A stretch of DNA of 64,000 nucleotides from Methylophilus sp. 13 (GCF_015354335.1 NZ_JADKYR010000001.1:496001-560000); one strand, 5' to 3'; positions 1-10,264 are shown, numbered from the stretch's first letter. A program made the numbers and translations. Notes: a model not told the origin generated them from the sequence alone.

Positions 1-2804
1 GCAAAATAGCTATCCATTTTAATGCCGAGATTCACGGCCGAGGGCAGCAGTAGCGCTTGTGTGGCTGCCGTCAATATCTGGCCGTTGGGGTCGGCATATT
101 CCATCTCCACCTGCAAGGCATGGGGGGTACGTACACCAGGTAAACGGTCAAAGGTGACACGCGCACCGCCACTGCCATCCAGCGTCACCGCCTGCGTGCG
201 GGGCGGGTAGCGCTTGTCACTGTCAGCAGATGCTGGATCCGAGGATTGCCCATCACTCCAGCCTTCTTCCGGGTCATAAGAAAAAGGTTGTATGGCGTGC
301 AGCCCTTCCTGTGGCCGCTCGCCGCCAAAACGAAACGCCTCATACTGCGCAAACTGCATGATATAAGGCTCTAGCCGACTGCGGAACTTGACCGGCAAGC
401 CAGCCGCAGGCCCGCCCGCCAGATAGTTGAGTTGCACATCCACCTGTAATTGACGCTGGTTGACCACCGGTGCGGCGGGCGGTTTGAGGCTGGCATGCAT
501 CAAGGGCACGCGATATTGCTCAACCCGGAAATGCCCCGTCGTTACCTCCATGCCTTCCACCGTCATGGTCACCACATAGTTACCCAGCTTGGCTTCTTTG
601 GGAATCGCCCAGCTAGACGTACCGGCCGCATTGGCCCAGCGCACCGCGCGCGTCTCGCTTTCGCCGCTGCCCTGATGCGTCAAGGTGATCTCATCCGGCA
701 ACCGCTCGGGCAGGCGCAGTCCTTTGCCGGTGTGCAAGCGCACAAAGTGCTTCATGGAGACGGTTTCACCGGCACGGAACAAGGGGCGGTCAAATACCGT
801 ATGCGCCAGTACCGGGCCCGCGCTCTCGCCGCCGCCCAGGTTGAATTGCCAGGGGCTGAGGCCATCGTCCCACTGTGAAAACATAAACGACAAATCATCG
901 TCTTTGCGTGCCGTGACCAGATGACCATAACAACTTTTGCGGTAGCTGTCTTCAAGGGCCTGTGCAATATTCGCGCGGCCCTGGCGGTCGGTTTTGCCTT
1001 GCCAGAGCAAGACGCCATCGCAGGTGGATACCCTGACTTCGGCCCCCGAGACCGGTTTGGCATTATCCAGCCGCGTCACCCACACCAGGGATGACTCATG
1101 GCCTTTTTTATAATGCACGGCCAGGTTGGTGACCAGCGCGCTGGAGGAGACAAAATAAGGTTTTTGTTCGCCATGCAACGCCGCCCCCAGGCGGTCACTG
1201 GCAAACTCGACCACATAAAATCCAGGCTTTTGCAGCGGGATGCCCAACACCTCAAACGTTTTTTGCCCTTGCCTGCGCGGCAGGCGGATCTCACTGGAAG
1301 CTACGTCCTGGTTGCCTATTAGCAGGGGGATTTCCCCCTCACGCGGGTAACGGTCATGCGCTTGCAAAAAGGCGTCAGACTCGCCACTGCTGTAAGGATG
1401 CTGGGTGACTTTAAAATACCAGGCCGCCAGTTCAGCATCATTCTCAGGTTGCAAGTGGCCCACACGGCCAGATTGCTCGGCATTGGCGCTGGGGGTGATG
1501 CGCGCGCCTTGCAAGGTGACCTCGACATTACGCACCGTCACCGGCAAGGCAGGTTGTGCATACCGCTCCAAAATGCCAAATTTTGCCGGGAACTTGATCA
1601 GGGGCGGATCGACATCCATTGTCATCGCCAACGGGAAAGCGCGCGCATTGACCGGTACGCGCCCGGCATCGTCTTTAAAGTCACCTGGCAATTGCAGCAC
1701 CACCCGGCTATTGGCGGTAAACGGTCCTTTGAACTGCACGGCCTCCAAGGTCTCGCCTTGTGCATAGTCTGCAATCACCGGCTTTTGCGTGCTGCCATCC
1801 GGCAGCTTGAGGCGAATCGCTTCAGCCTGGCGACGACTGACGGGCGCATTAAATTGCACCTGTATTGGCAACACCGGAATACAGCCAGCCTTGGCATTGG
1901 TGCGCGTGCAGCTGGCATTCACTTTAAACGCATCGCGGACTTTAAATCTCAGCACTTGCGGCTTGTTGGCAACCACACCACTGACGGAGGTGATGCCTGC
2001 GTCCCAATGCACACTCACCTCACTGCCCGCAGGCAACGGGCGGCTGCACTGTGCCACGACAATATTCGCCTGCTGCATACGGCGGTCTTTGACCGAGAGC
2101 AGACCCTGCTGCGCATTTTTAAACAACACCAAAAACAACTGGCTGGCGCGGTCTTTTTGCTCGCGCAGTATCTGCTCACGTGCCTGGCCAGTGATCAACT
2201 TGAGCGGAAACAGCTCACCTACACCTTGTATGCTGCAAGCCGCATGCTGCTTGACGCTGTCTTCATTGACAGGGGCATCCAGCCCCAGCAAAAACACCTG
2301 CGACTCATCGATATATTCAATGCCCTCTTCCGGCAGCGAGGTGACGATGGCCGGCCCCCCGGTTGAAAAACTGAAAGATTGCGACGAAACCGGTATGCCC
2401 GCGACGCTTTGCAAACCTTTTTTAACAGAGAAGCGGCATTGCAAACCGGCTGGTAAATCGGCTTCAAAGTCATACACCCACTGCCTGTCATCCAGCCAAT
2501 GCCCCTGGCCTTTGGCATCGCATTGAATGTCAAACGGTGCAGGCAGACGCGGATCGCCAAAAGCCACCATGGGCAGCGAAAACCGGGCGCTGACTTGTCT
2601 AACCGCCTTCACCTCGCCTTGCGGTGCAAAGATCACGCGCGCTTGCGTGTCCGCGTCTGCAGCTAAGACATTTCCTGCCAGCGACCCTTGCCAGAGCACA
2701 CAACAGGCAGCCAGCCAACTTGCAGTCATCCAGCCGGTGGCAAGGCGCTCAGAAAACCGCGCCGGTTGTGCGCGCACAGCGTGTGTCAAAAAACGGGCCA
2801 GCAT
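1..2804 (-). CDS. Bacterial alpha-2-macroglobulin family protein (3' end outside window)
   Basis: About 934 N-terminal residues are visible and the frame is still open at base 1, so the C-terminal part is missing. Translation from the ATG at 2804 gives a basic, hydrophobic N-terminus ending near NVLAAD, which suits export. An LAAC tetrapeptide near residue 30 could be a lipobox but is followed by more hydrophobic sequence, so its use is uncertain. Around residue 670 the segment VFDRPLFRAGETVSMKHF is the typical MG2-domain signature of bacterial alpha-2-macroglobulins. These large periplasmic proteins are thought to trap foreign proteases and are often paired with penicillin-binding protein PbpC, which could lie beyond the left edge. 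Whether a thioester (CxEQ) is present cannot be seen. The gene is divergent from the AddB-like gene, with a 247-bp shared upstream region. Confidence 0.85.
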   Translation of the reverse strand, partial: MLARFLTHAVRAQPARFSERLATGWMTASWLAACCVLWQGSLAGNVLAADADTQARVIFAPQGEVKAVRQVSARFSLPMVAFGDPRLPAPFDIQCDAKGQGHWLDDRQWVYDFEADLPAGLQCRFSVKKGLQSVAGIPVSSQSFSFSTGGPAIVTSLPEEGIEYIDESQVFLLGLDAPVNEDSVKQHAACSIQGVGELFPLKLITGQAREQILREQKDRASQLFLVLFKNAQQGLLSVKDRRMQQANIVVAQCSRPLPAGSEVSVHWDAGITSVSGVVANKPQVLRFKVRDAFKVNASCTRTNAKAGCIPVLPIQVQFNAPVSRRQAEAIRLKLPDGSTQKPVIADYAQGETLEAVQFKGPFTANSRVVLQLPGDFKDDAGRVPVNARAFPLAMTMDVDPPLIKFPAKFGILERYAQPALPVTVRNVEVTLQGARITPSANAEQSGRVGHLQPENDAELAAWYFKVTQHPYSSGESDAFLQAHDRYPREGEIPLLIGNQDVASSEIRLPRRQGQKTFEVLGIPLQKPGFYVVEFASDRLGAALHGEQKPYFVSSSALVTNLAVHYKKGHESSLVWVTRLDNAKPVSGAEVRVSTCDGVLLWQGKTDRQGRANIAQALEDSYRKSCYGHLVTARKDDDLSFMFSQWDDGLSPWQFNLGGGESAGPVLAHTVFDRPLFRAGETVSMKHFVRLHTGKGLRLPERLPDEITLTHQGSGESETRAVRWANAAGTSSWAIPKEAKLGNYVVTMTVEGMEVTTGHFRVEQYRVPLMHASLKPPAAPVVNQRQLQVDVQLNYLAGGPAAGLPVKFRSRLEPYIMQFAQYEAFRFGGERPQEGLHAIQPFSYDPEEGWSDGQSSDPASADSDKRYPPRTQAVTLDGSGGARVTFDRLPGVRTPHALQVEMEYADPNGQILTAATQALLLPSAVNLGIKMDSYF

Positions 2805-3051
2805 AGCGTGATCCTTAATATGGCAAAAACGCGGACGAAAGGGCAGCTCTCATCATTCAAATTGCCAAGCCAGACTAAGCTCGATTAAAAAATGGCGCGA
2901 TTAAAAAATTCAGTCGCCGCATATCGTTGATACGGGAGGAAAAATTTTTTATGCGCAACGCAATATCGCGACGCAAGTTGATTGATTAGAGGTGCCCGAA
3001 AAGGACATTATCTTATAAAATGACCTGTTGGTTAATGACACTTTGCTGAAC

Positions 3052-5793
3052 ATGCCTAGCGCTTCTCTCCCTCCTTCACCCACGCCAGCGGCGACCATCC
3101 TCTGCGCCTCTGCCCGTCTGGCGCAAGGCATCCGGCAATGGTTATCGTCCAGCTACCAGCAGCAAGGGCTGTTGCAATGGCAGGCACCGCAGGTGTTTCC
3201 GCTGCAAGACTGGCTGCAACAACGCACGGAAGAGGCCATTTTATGTGGCCGAATTGCCGTGGCGGATGCCCCGGCGGGCATGCTGTCCTCCACGCAAGAG
3301 GCGTTGCTGTGGGAGCAAGCGATTCAGCATTGTCTGCGCCAGTATGACCACCTCGATTTATTGAACACTAACGGCCTCGCCAGCGCGGCCATGGAGGCGA
3401 ACCGCTACCTGATTGAGTGGAATATCAGCCTGGATATGGATGCAGCCAGTGAGGAAACCCGCCAGTTCATGCAGTGGCGCCAGCAATTTCAGATGCTGTG
3501 CAAGCAAAGTGGCTATCTTGAGGGCGTGCGTTACCAAGCCTGGCAATTGGCGCAACTGCAACAGGGCTTGCTACCGTTGCCCGAGCGCATTGCCCTGGCC
3601 GGGTTTGACCGCATCAATCCGCATTTGCAACGTCTGATCGACCGTTTGCAAGCCGCAGGTGTGACCGTAGAGCCCTTTGAACATCGCATCACCGCGCAGC
3701 AGGTGCAGCGCATGGCCTTTGCTGAGAGCCTGGACGAAATGCGCGCTGCCGTGCATTGGGCCAAGCAGACACTCAGCACCCACAAACAGGCCAGGCTGGC
3801 CATCGTGGTGCCAGACCTGGAAGCTGTGCGCGACACACTGGCCAATCTGCTGGATGACACCTTTCATCCTGAGGCCTTGCATCCTGCGCATGCCGAAATC
3901 CCCCGCTGTTATGAGTTTTCGCTGGGCACGCCGTTAACGCGCTGGCCGCTGGTGAATACCGCCTTAACCTTGCTACGACTGGCTTTTCAACACACGCCGC
4001 TGGCACAAACCGAGCTATCGGCGCTGCTGGCGGATGTGTATTGGTCACAAGCCCTGTTTGAAGCCGATGCACGCGCCGCGCTGGACGCCGAAATGCGCCG
4101 CCAGTTGCCCTTGCAAGTCAAGGCCACGACCTTTGCGCGGTTTATTACCCGCAAGCAGCAAGATGAGCATGCAATTCATAGTCCGGCGCTATTACAAGAC
4201 CTCAACGCCTTGCTGACCACGGCCAGACAGCTGCCGGCCAAACAACTGCCTTCGGCCTGGGCCAAGAGCCTGACGGCATTGCTCACCGCCAGCCATTGGC
4301 CAGGCGAGCGCAGCCTGTCCAGCCATGAGTACCAGTGCCAGCAATCGTTTTACAAGGTGATTGCGCAACTTGGTGCGCTGGATGCCTGGCTGGGCCCCAT
4401 CCCGGCCACTACTGCCATCCAGCGGCTGACACAATTATGTCAGGCACAGATTTTTCAACCGCAAACCGTGCGCCAGCCCAACCTCACCGTCATGGGCATG
4501 CTGGAAGCCAGTGCCCAGCCGCTGGACGGGGTGTGGGTGATGGGCATGAATGACCACGTATGGCCCCCGCTGTCGCGCACCAATGCCCTGATCCCGGCCG
4601 AGCTGCAACGGCAGGCAGGCACGCCCAATGCCAGCAGTGAGGTGCAAATTGCCTTTGCCAGCCAAATTCACCAGCGCCTGCTGGGCACGGCGCACCAGGT
4701 CATTTTTTCTTATGCGCAAAAAGAAGGCGACCGCCTGTTGCGCATGAGCCCGCTGATTCAAGACATTGCCGAAGTTGCTGCCAGTGCCGGGGTCGCCACG
4801 CTGGCGGAAACCCTGGCCACCAGCCAGCCCGAGCACTGGCAATGGCTGGACGACCACCAGGCCCCGCCCGTACAAGATGGCGAACATGTGAGCGGCGGCA
4901 CTGGCCTGCTGCGTGCACAAGCGATTTGCCCGGCGTGGGCGTTTTACCAATACCGGCTTAAAGCCCGCAAACTGGAGACGCCGCATAACGGGCTGGATGT
5001 CATGCAGCGCGGCGACCTCATCCACCGCGTGATGGCGGCATTTTGGCAACAACCGCGCGAGGACTGGCAAAGCTGTGCTGAAGAGGAATTGAAAAGTCAG
5101 CTGGACGCCCTTGCCGCACAAGTCATGGCCGAATTCAATACCGAGTTTTCGCAGCCGTTTACAGAGGTGTTTTGCCAGCTCGAAGCCGAGCGCCTGAGCA
5201 AACTCGCCCTGACCTGGCTGCTGCAAGTCGAACGCGAGCGCATGCAACCGTTTACCGTGTCACTGGTTGAAAAAACCTTTAAGCCGCTGATTGAAGGCAT
5301 CCAGGTCAAACTGGTGATAGACCGCGTGGATACGCTGGCAGATGGCCGCCTGGTGGTGATTGATTACAAAACCGGCAGCATGCCAGACACTAAAAATTGG
5401 GCCAGCGATAAAATCACCGAACCACAACTGCCCATTTATGCCGCCTTTATTTTGCAAGACGCCGAGATTGCGGCGGTCTGCTTTGGCAAGCTGCGGCTGA
5501 CGGATGGTGGCTTTGCCGGCATCGCCGCCGAAGAAGATATTGTGCCCGGCGTCAAAGCGTTTAATCACGAAAAAAACAAATTGTTTGACCCGACAGAATT
5601 CCCAGACTGGCCGTCGATTCTGCAGCACTGGCGGACGCAAATCACGCTGACCGCGCAAGCTCTCAAGGCGGGCGAGGCGGCAGTGCTATTTGAGGCGGAG
5701 CAGGATCTGGATTATTGCGATGTGTTGCCTTTGCTCAGATTGCCAGAGCGGCAATTGCAGTTTGAGCACTTGCAATCAAAAGGTGCCGCATGA
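3052..5793 (+). CDS. AddB-like PD-(D/E)XK nuclease, probable DNA repair protein (TIGR03623 type)
   Basis: This 913-aa protein resembles the AddB-like family that is encoded next to a UvrD-type helicase in beta- and gammaproteobacteria. The C-terminal nuclease core is visible at about residues 754-775: VIDRVD, then VVIDYKTGS, with D771 and K773 as metal and catalytic residues of the PD-(D/E)XK fold. The N-terminal two thirds resemble an inactivated helicase, as in AddB, and I see no Walker A motif. The ATG at 3052 is chosen over an in-frame TTG at 3028; neither has a clear Shine-Dalgarno sequence. The stop overlaps the next start (ATGA), so the two proteins are probably made in fixed ratio and act together on double-strand ends. 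The family match and nuclease are secure; the exact pathway is inferred. Confidence 0.85.
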   Translation: MPSASLPPSPTPAATILCASARLAQGIRQWLSSSYQQQGLLQWQAPQVFPLQDWLQQRTEEAILCGRIAVADAPAGMLSSTQEALLWEQAIQHCLRQYDHLDLLNTNGLASAAMEANRYLIEWNISLDMDAASEETRQFMQWRQQFQMLCKQSGYLEGVRYQAWQLAQLQQGLLPLPERIALAGFDRINPHLQRLIDRLQAAGVTVEPFEHRITAQQVQRMAFAESLDEMRAAVHWAKQTLSTHKQARLAIVVPDLEAVRDTLANLLDDTFHPEALHPAHAEIPRCYEFSLGTPLTRWPLVNTALTLLRLAFQHTPLAQTELSALLADVYWSQALFEADARAALDAEMRRQLPLQVKATTFARFITRKQQDEHAIHSPALLQDLNALLTTARQLPAKQLPSAWAKSLTALLTASHWPGERSLSSHEYQCQQSFYKVIAQLGALDAWLGPIPATTAIQRLTQLCQAQIFQPQTVRQPNLTVMGMLEASAQPLDGVWVMGMNDHVWPPLSRTNALIPAELQRQAGTPNASSEVQIAFASQIHQRLLGTAHQVIFSYAQKEGDRLLRMSPLIQDIAEVAASAGVATLAETLATSQPEHWQWLDDHQAPPVQDGEHVSGGTGLLRAQAICPAWAFYQYRLKARKLETPHNGLDVMQRGDLIHRVMAAFWQQPREDWQSCAEEELKSQLDALAAQVMAEFNTEFSQPFTEVFCQLEAERLSKLALTWLLQVERERMQPFTVSLVEKTFKPLIEGIQVKLVIDRVDTLADGRLVVIDYKTGSMPDTKNWASDKITEPQLPIYAAFILQDAEIAAVCFGKLRLTDGGFAGIAAEEDIVPGVKAFNHEKNKLFDPTEFPDWPSILQHWRTQITLTAQALKAGEAAVLFEAEQDLDYCDVLPLLRLPERQLQFEHLQSKGAA

Positions 5794-8700
5794 TGCACTC
5801 AAAAACACCACCAACGATGACAGCAGAGACCGTTTTGTCAGAGGCGCTGGCACTGGATGCCGCCAACCGTGAACGCGCGCTGGCGCTGGAGTCCTTTATT
5901 GTCGAGGCCCCGGCGGGCGCGGGCAAAACCGAGTTGCTGACCCAGCGTTTTCTCAAGTTGCTGCAAACCGTGCAGGCCCCCGAAGAAATTATCGCCATCA
6001 CCTTTACCAACAAGGCCGCTTCGGAGATGCGCGTACGGATTCTGGATAGCCTGTTGCTGGCGGCCAGTGGCGTGGCGCCCGAAGCCGCGCACAAGAAAAT
6101 CACGTTTGCGCTGGGCCAGCAAGCCTTGCAGCGCTCGGCCGCGCTCAACTGGCAATTGCTGCAAAGTCCGGCCCGTTTGCGGATTTACACCATAGACTCC
6201 TTATGTGCCAACCTGGCGCGGCAAATGCCGTTGCTGAGCCGCTTTGGCACGCAACCGGCGGTGACAGAAGATGCCTGGCCTTATTACCGCGAAGCCGCCG
6301 GGCTGGCGCTGCAAAGCATGGATGAGCCGGTGCTGGGCGAACCGGTGCGGCGAGTGTTGCGCTATATGGATAATGACCAGGCCAGGCTGGAAGCCCTGCT
6401 CATGTCCATGCTGGCCAAGCGCGAACAATGGCTGCATCACAGCCAGATCGGGCACACACTGTCTGGGCAAATGGCACTGGTGCATTTAATTGAAGGTGAG
6501 CTGGCGCAGATTCACCAGCATCTGCCCGCCCGTTTGCAACAGGCGCTGATGCCCATTGCGCGCTATGCTGGCAGTCAACTCCCAGACACGCACGCCATCG
6601 CTCTGCTACGCGATTGGCAAGTGGCCTTGCAACCTCGCCTGGCCGATTTGCCGAACTGGCGCGCCCTGGCCGAGTTGTTATTGACCGGCACGGGGGGGCT
6701 GCGCAAACGGCTGGATAAAAACATGGGACTGCCTGCCACCGACGAAGCCAAGCCTTACAAGGAGGCCTTGACCGAGATTCTGGACGGCCTGGCACAAGAT
6801 CGCCGCGCAGAAATCAGCCTGGCGCGCATCCGCATGCTGCCAGACCCCAACGCCCGTGACGAAGCGCTGATTGCAGACTTGAGCCAGCTGTTGAATATTG
6901 CGGCGGCCCAGCTCTGGCTGCACTTTCAGTCACAAAACGAAGTCGATTTTGTCGAGATCGCCCAGCGCGCCTTGCAAGCGCTGGTAGAAGGCGGCGAAGC
7001 GAGCGAGCTGGCTATGCGGCTGGACTACCGCATACAGCATCTGCTGGTCGATGAGTTTCAGGATACCAGCCCGATGCAGATCGACCTGCTCAAGGCGCTG
7101 ACGCGCGGCTGGCAAGCGGGCGATGGCCGTACCCTGTTTACCGTGGGCGATCCCATGCAGTCGATTTACCGCTTTCGCAAAGCCAATGTTGGCCTGTTTT
7201 TGAATGCGGCCGAATTCGGCATCGGCGACATCGCGCTGACCCCGCTCAAATTGTGGCGTAATAACCGCTCGTGCCCGGCAGTGGTCGAGTGGATCAACCA
7301 GACCTTTAAAGGCATGCTGCCGTCTGAGGATGCCCCGCAGCAAGGGGCGATTGCCTATCGTCCCTTTGTCGCCACGCGCCCGTCCCTGGCTGGCGAGGGC
7401 GTATTTGTGCATCCGCTGATCCAGCCGGTCAGCGAACATGAAGAAGAGGAACCGGCAGACCTGCGCCGACTCGAAGCCGAACAGATTATCCGCATTATCC
7501 AGCAGACACGTGCCGAACAGCCAGATGCCACCATTGCCGTGCTGGTGCGTGCACGCAAGCACTTGCATGCGCTGGTCACCGAAATGCGGCGCAACCATGC
7601 CGAGTTGAGCTTTCAGGCGGTGGAGATTGAAGAGCTGGCAAACCGCCAGATTGTCCAAGACCTGCTGACGCTGACCTACGCCCTGCACCAGCGGGCTGAC
7701 CGTGTGCATTGGCTGGCCTTGCTGCGCGCACCCTGGTGCGGGCTGACGCTGGCCGACCTGCATGCCTTGATCGGCCAGGACGGGCAACGCAGCGTCATGA
7801 GTCTGCTCGAAGACGAACAAGTGATGGCACGCCTGAGTGCAGATGGCCAGACCCGCGCCCGCCATGTGCGTGAGGTCATGCAAACGGCCTTGCAATGGCG
7901 GTCCCGCACCGCCACCAGCCGCTGGGTGCACAACACCTGGTTGCGGCTGGGCGGCGCACACTGCTTATGGAACGAAAACGATGTGCAAGACGTGCAGGCG
8001 TTTTTTGCCCGCATTGCCGCGCTCGAGCAACACGGCCAGTTCAGCCCGCAAAGCTTGGCCGAAGATGTGAAAAAACTGTATGCGGCCCCCGATGCCAAAG
8101 CCGATGACCGCTTGCAATTCATGACCATCCACAAATCCAAGGGTCTGGAGTTTGACACGGTCATTCTGCCAGGCCTGGATGGCAGCAACCCGCCCGATGA
8201 CGCCAAGCTGGTGATTTGGGAAGAAGTCACGACGGCCGATGGTGACGTCGCACTGGTCGCGGCACCCTTTGTACCCACAGCCCTCAAGCGGCAGCACTCC
8301 GGTGTCACGCCCTACGATTACCTGAATGACCTCGACAAAACCCGTGCGGCCTATGAAGACGCCCGCGTGCTGTATGTGGCTGCAACCAGGGCCGAGCGCC
8401 AGTTGCATCTGCTTGGCATTGCCAAACCGGATAAAAATGGTGACCCACAACCCCGTAAAAATACGTTTTTACAGCTGCTGTGGCCAGCCGTGAGTACGCA
8501 TTTCAATCGCGAACAAGATATCGTGATCCGCTACCCGCAACAAAGCCAGCAGGCAGATATCCGGCAGTTTGTGCCCAAGCTGATCCGCTTGCCGCAAGCC
8601 ACCAGTCCCGCCCTCTTGCAACCCAGCACCGATCTCGCGCGCGCTTATGATGCCACGCCCCCCGCAGACAGCACGGTCAGCAGCCTGGAGGCCGATATCG

Positions 8701-9191
8701 GCACCCTCGCCCACCTTTACCTGCAACTGATCGCCGAGCAAGGCCTGGCCGCCTGGCAAGCCCACACCAGCACGGGTTGCCAATCATTGCTGACAGCCAT
8801 GCAACGCTGGTTTTCGCAACAAGGTTATGCTGAAGCGGAGGCCGTGCCAGCCAGCCAGCAAGTGGCGACGCTGCTCACCACCACGCTGCAATCAGCGGAT
8901 GGCCGCTGGGTGCTCGCTGACTATCCGCAAGCAGCCTCTGAGCTGGCGATTGAGCAACTTGCCGCCAATAAAAAAGTCATAGACCGTACTTTTGTTGCCG
9001 AGGGTGTCCGCTGGATTGTCGATTACAAATCGGCCCCCGTCAAAGCAAGTGACGAGTTACGCAGTCTGGCGGCCACGTTCAAGCCGCAATTAGCCGCCTA
9101 TGCCCAGTTGTTTGCGGCCGAAGGCTTGCCGGTGAAAACGGCTATTTTATTTTTAAGCGCAGGCAAACTCGTGCCTGTGGAGATTCTTTGA
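5790..9191 (+). CDS. AddA/RecB-like UvrD-family helicase-nuclease
   Basis: This 1133-aa superfamily 1 helicase carries the ordered motifs: Walker A APAGAGKTELL (about residues 41-51), motif Ia AITFTNKAASEMR, motif II LLVDEFQDTSPMQ (about 420), motif III VGDPMQSIYRFRKA (about 451), motif V IHKSKGLEFDTVILPG and motif VI YVAATRAERQLHLLG (about 864). A second nuclease motif, IVDYKSAP, lies near residue 1076, so both subunits of the pair appear to carry nuclease chemistry. That is the AddAB rather than RecBCD plan. The gene begins inside the stop of the AddB-like gene (4-bp overlap), consistent with a heterodimer. The likely role is processing of double-strand breaks before RecA loading. Whether the cell also has RecBCD cannot be seen here. 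Confidence 0.88.
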   Translation: MMHSKTPPTMTAETVLSEALALDAANRERALALESFIVEAPAGAGKTELLTQRFLKLLQTVQAPEEIIAITFTNKAASEMRVRILDSLLLAASGVAPEAAHKKITFALGQQALQRSAALNWQLLQSPARLRIYTIDSLCANLARQMPLLSRFGTQPAVTEDAWPYYREAAGLALQSMDEPVLGEPVRRVLRYMDNDQARLEALLMSMLAKREQWLHHSQIGHTLSGQMALVHLIEGELAQIHQHLPARLQQALMPIARYAGSQLPDTHAIALLRDWQVALQPRLADLPNWRALAELLLTGTGGLRKRLDKNMGLPATDEAKPYKEALTEILDGLAQDRRAEISLARIRMLPDPNARDEALIADLSQLLNIAAAQLWLHFQSQNEVDFVEIAQRALQALVEGGEASELAMRLDYRIQHLLVDEFQDTSPMQIDLLKALTRGWQAGDGRTLFTVGDPMQSIYRFRKANVGLFLNAAEFGIGDIALTPLKLWRNNRSCPAVVEWINQTFKGMLPSEDAPQQGAIAYRPFVATRPSLAGEGVFVHPLIQPVSEHEEEEPADLRRLEAEQIIRIIQQTRAEQPDATIAVLVRARKHLHALVTEMRRNHAELSFQAVEIEELANRQIVQDLLTLTYALHQRADRVHWLALLRAPWCGLTLADLHALIGQDGQRSVMSLLEDEQVMARLSADGQTRARHVREVMQTALQWRSRTATSRWVHNTWLRLGGAHCLWNENDVQDVQAFFARIAALEQHGQFSPQSLAEDVKKLYAAPDAKADDRLQFMTIHKSKGLEFDTVILPGLDGSNPPDDAKLVIWEEVTTADGDVALVAAPFVPTALKRQHSGVTPYDYLNDLDKTRAAYEDARVLYVAATRAERQLHLLGIAKPDKNGDPQPRKNTFLQLLWPAVSTHFNREQDIVIRYPQQSQQADIRQFVPKLIRLPQATSPALLQPSTDLARAYDATPPADSTVSSLEADIGTLAHLYLQLIAEQGLAAWQAHTSTGCQSLLTAMQRWFSQQGYAEAEAVPASQQVATLLTTTLQSADGRWVLADYPQAASELAIEQLAANKKVIDRTFVAEGVRWIVDYKSAPVKASDELRSLAATFKPQLAAYAQLFAAEGLPVKTAILFLSAGKLVPVEIL

Positions 9192-9201
9192 AGGACAGAT
9201 G

Positions 9202-9861
9202 ATGATAGATACACAAGCGATTCTCGATGCATTTCAATTCCGCCATGCCTGTAAAGAATTTGATGCCAGCAAACAGATTCCTGCAGAAGAATTTGAATTG
9301 ATTCTCGAAGCCGCCCGCCTCTCACCCAGCTCATTCGGCTTTGAGCCCTGGCATTTTATTGTGGTGCAAGATAAAACCCTGCGCGAAAGCCTGAAGCAGC
9401 ATGCCTGGGGCGCGCCGCTCAAGCTGGATACCGCCAGCCACTTTGTCTTGTGTCTGGCCATGAAATCTCCCTTTCTGGACGCAGACAGCCCCTACCTGCC
9501 GCAATTCATGCGTGAAGTGCAGCACCATCCGGACGACATCGCCAACATGCGACTGGGCTTTTACAAACAGTTTCAACAGTCTGACTTTGGCCTCACCGAC
9601 GAGCGCAAACTGTTCGACTGGGCCAGCAAACAATGCTACATCGCGCTGGCCAACATGATGACCGTCGCCGCCATGCGTGGCATAGACAGCTGCCCGATTG
9701 AAGGCTTTAAACAACAAGAAACCGAGACCTTGCTGGCAGAGCAGTTTGGCGTAAACCTGCAAGAATATGGACTAGCCTATATGGTCGCCTTTGGTTACCG
9801 CAAACATGCACCCAAAGCGAAAACACGCCGGGCCATGGCGCAGGTAGTCACCTGGAAGTGA
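9202..9861 (+). CDS. NAD(P)H-dependent nitroreductase family oxidoreductase (NfsB-like)
   Basis: This 219-aa FMN-dependent oxidoreductase has the N-terminal pattern RHACKEFD, then LSPSSFGFEPWHFIVV, and later GIDSCPIEGF, all characteristic of the NfsB/NfnB branch of the nitroreductase fold. These homodimeric flavoenzymes reduce nitroaromatics and quinones with NAD(P)H. Length agrees with E. coli NfsB (217 aa). Of two adjacent ATGs (9199 and 9202), the second is better placed behind AAGGA at 9191-9195. It follows the helicase gene by only 10 bp, so it may be co-transcribed, although no functional link to DNA repair is evident. The physiological substrate is unknown. Confidence 0.85.
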   Translation: MIDTQAILDAFQFRHACKEFDASKQIPAEEFELILEAARLSPSSFGFEPWHFIVVQDKTLRESLKQHAWGAPLKLDTASHFVLCLAMKSPFLDADSPYLPQFMREVQHHPDDIANMRLGFYKQFQQSDFGLTDERKLFDWASKQCYIALANMMTVAAMRGIDSCPIEGFKQQETETLLAEQFGVNLQEYGLAYMVAFGYRKHAPKAKTRRAMAQVVTWK

Positions 9862-10021
9862 GCTTACTTGGAGCGTTCGGATACCCCTGCTGAATACTAC
9901 GCAGTGACACCTTGATTGTTCACGCACGGCGACGCTTCAAGCATTGGCCTCAAAGGGCTATTTAAATGACTTGCCACCCTTTGCTACAGTCTGGTTTCAA
10001 AATAAATCAAAGGGGTGACGG

Positions 10022-10264
10022 ATGAAATCAGTATTTAAAAATATGTTCGCTTGCAGTGTGCTCATGTTGGCAAGTGTTGCGGCCAATGCAACTACAGATC
10101 ACTGGGCGTTATCGCATGAGATTGCCTTCAAGCATGACCTTGCTAGATACTCGTTTGCGTTGGATGCTTCGACAAAGGTATCTTCCAATAGCCTCGTAGA
10201 CAGAATGGCTGCTAAGGATGAGGATCAGGCAGACAGTTCAGATGCGGAAACCATGCTTGCATAA
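10022..10264 (+). CDS. Small secreted protein of unknown function
   Basis: This 80-aa protein has a clear Sec signal peptide (MKSVFKNMFACSVLMLASVAANA, cleaved about residue 23). The mature part is short and acidic toward the end (AAKDEDQADSSDAETMLA), with no recognised domain. The ATG is preceded by a purine-rich AAAGGGGTGACGG stretch that can serve as ribosome-binding site. A strong intrinsic terminator follows about 75 bp after the stop, which supports this as a real single-gene unit. I do not recognise the family. Confidence 0.6.
   Translation: MKSVFKNMFACSVLMLASVAANATTDHWALSHEIAFKHDLARYSFALDASTKVSSNSLVDRMAAKDEDQADSSDAETMLA

Noticed and set aside
1356-2366. A 336-aa open frame on the plus strand, opposite the alpha-2-macroglobulin gene.
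   Set aside because: The minus strand encodes a clear MG2-type macroglobulin through this stretch. The plus-strand translation is His/Arg-rich with no domain, typical of a shadow of a GC-rich gene.
2882-2909. Direct repeat CGATTAAAAAAT (two copies 16 bp apart) between the first two genes.
   Set aside because: Short and A-rich with no further structure; likely chance.
6930-7961. A 343-aa minus-strand frame inside the AddA-like helicase gene.
   Set aside because: It is antisense to helicase motifs II-III and has no domain or ribosome-binding site.
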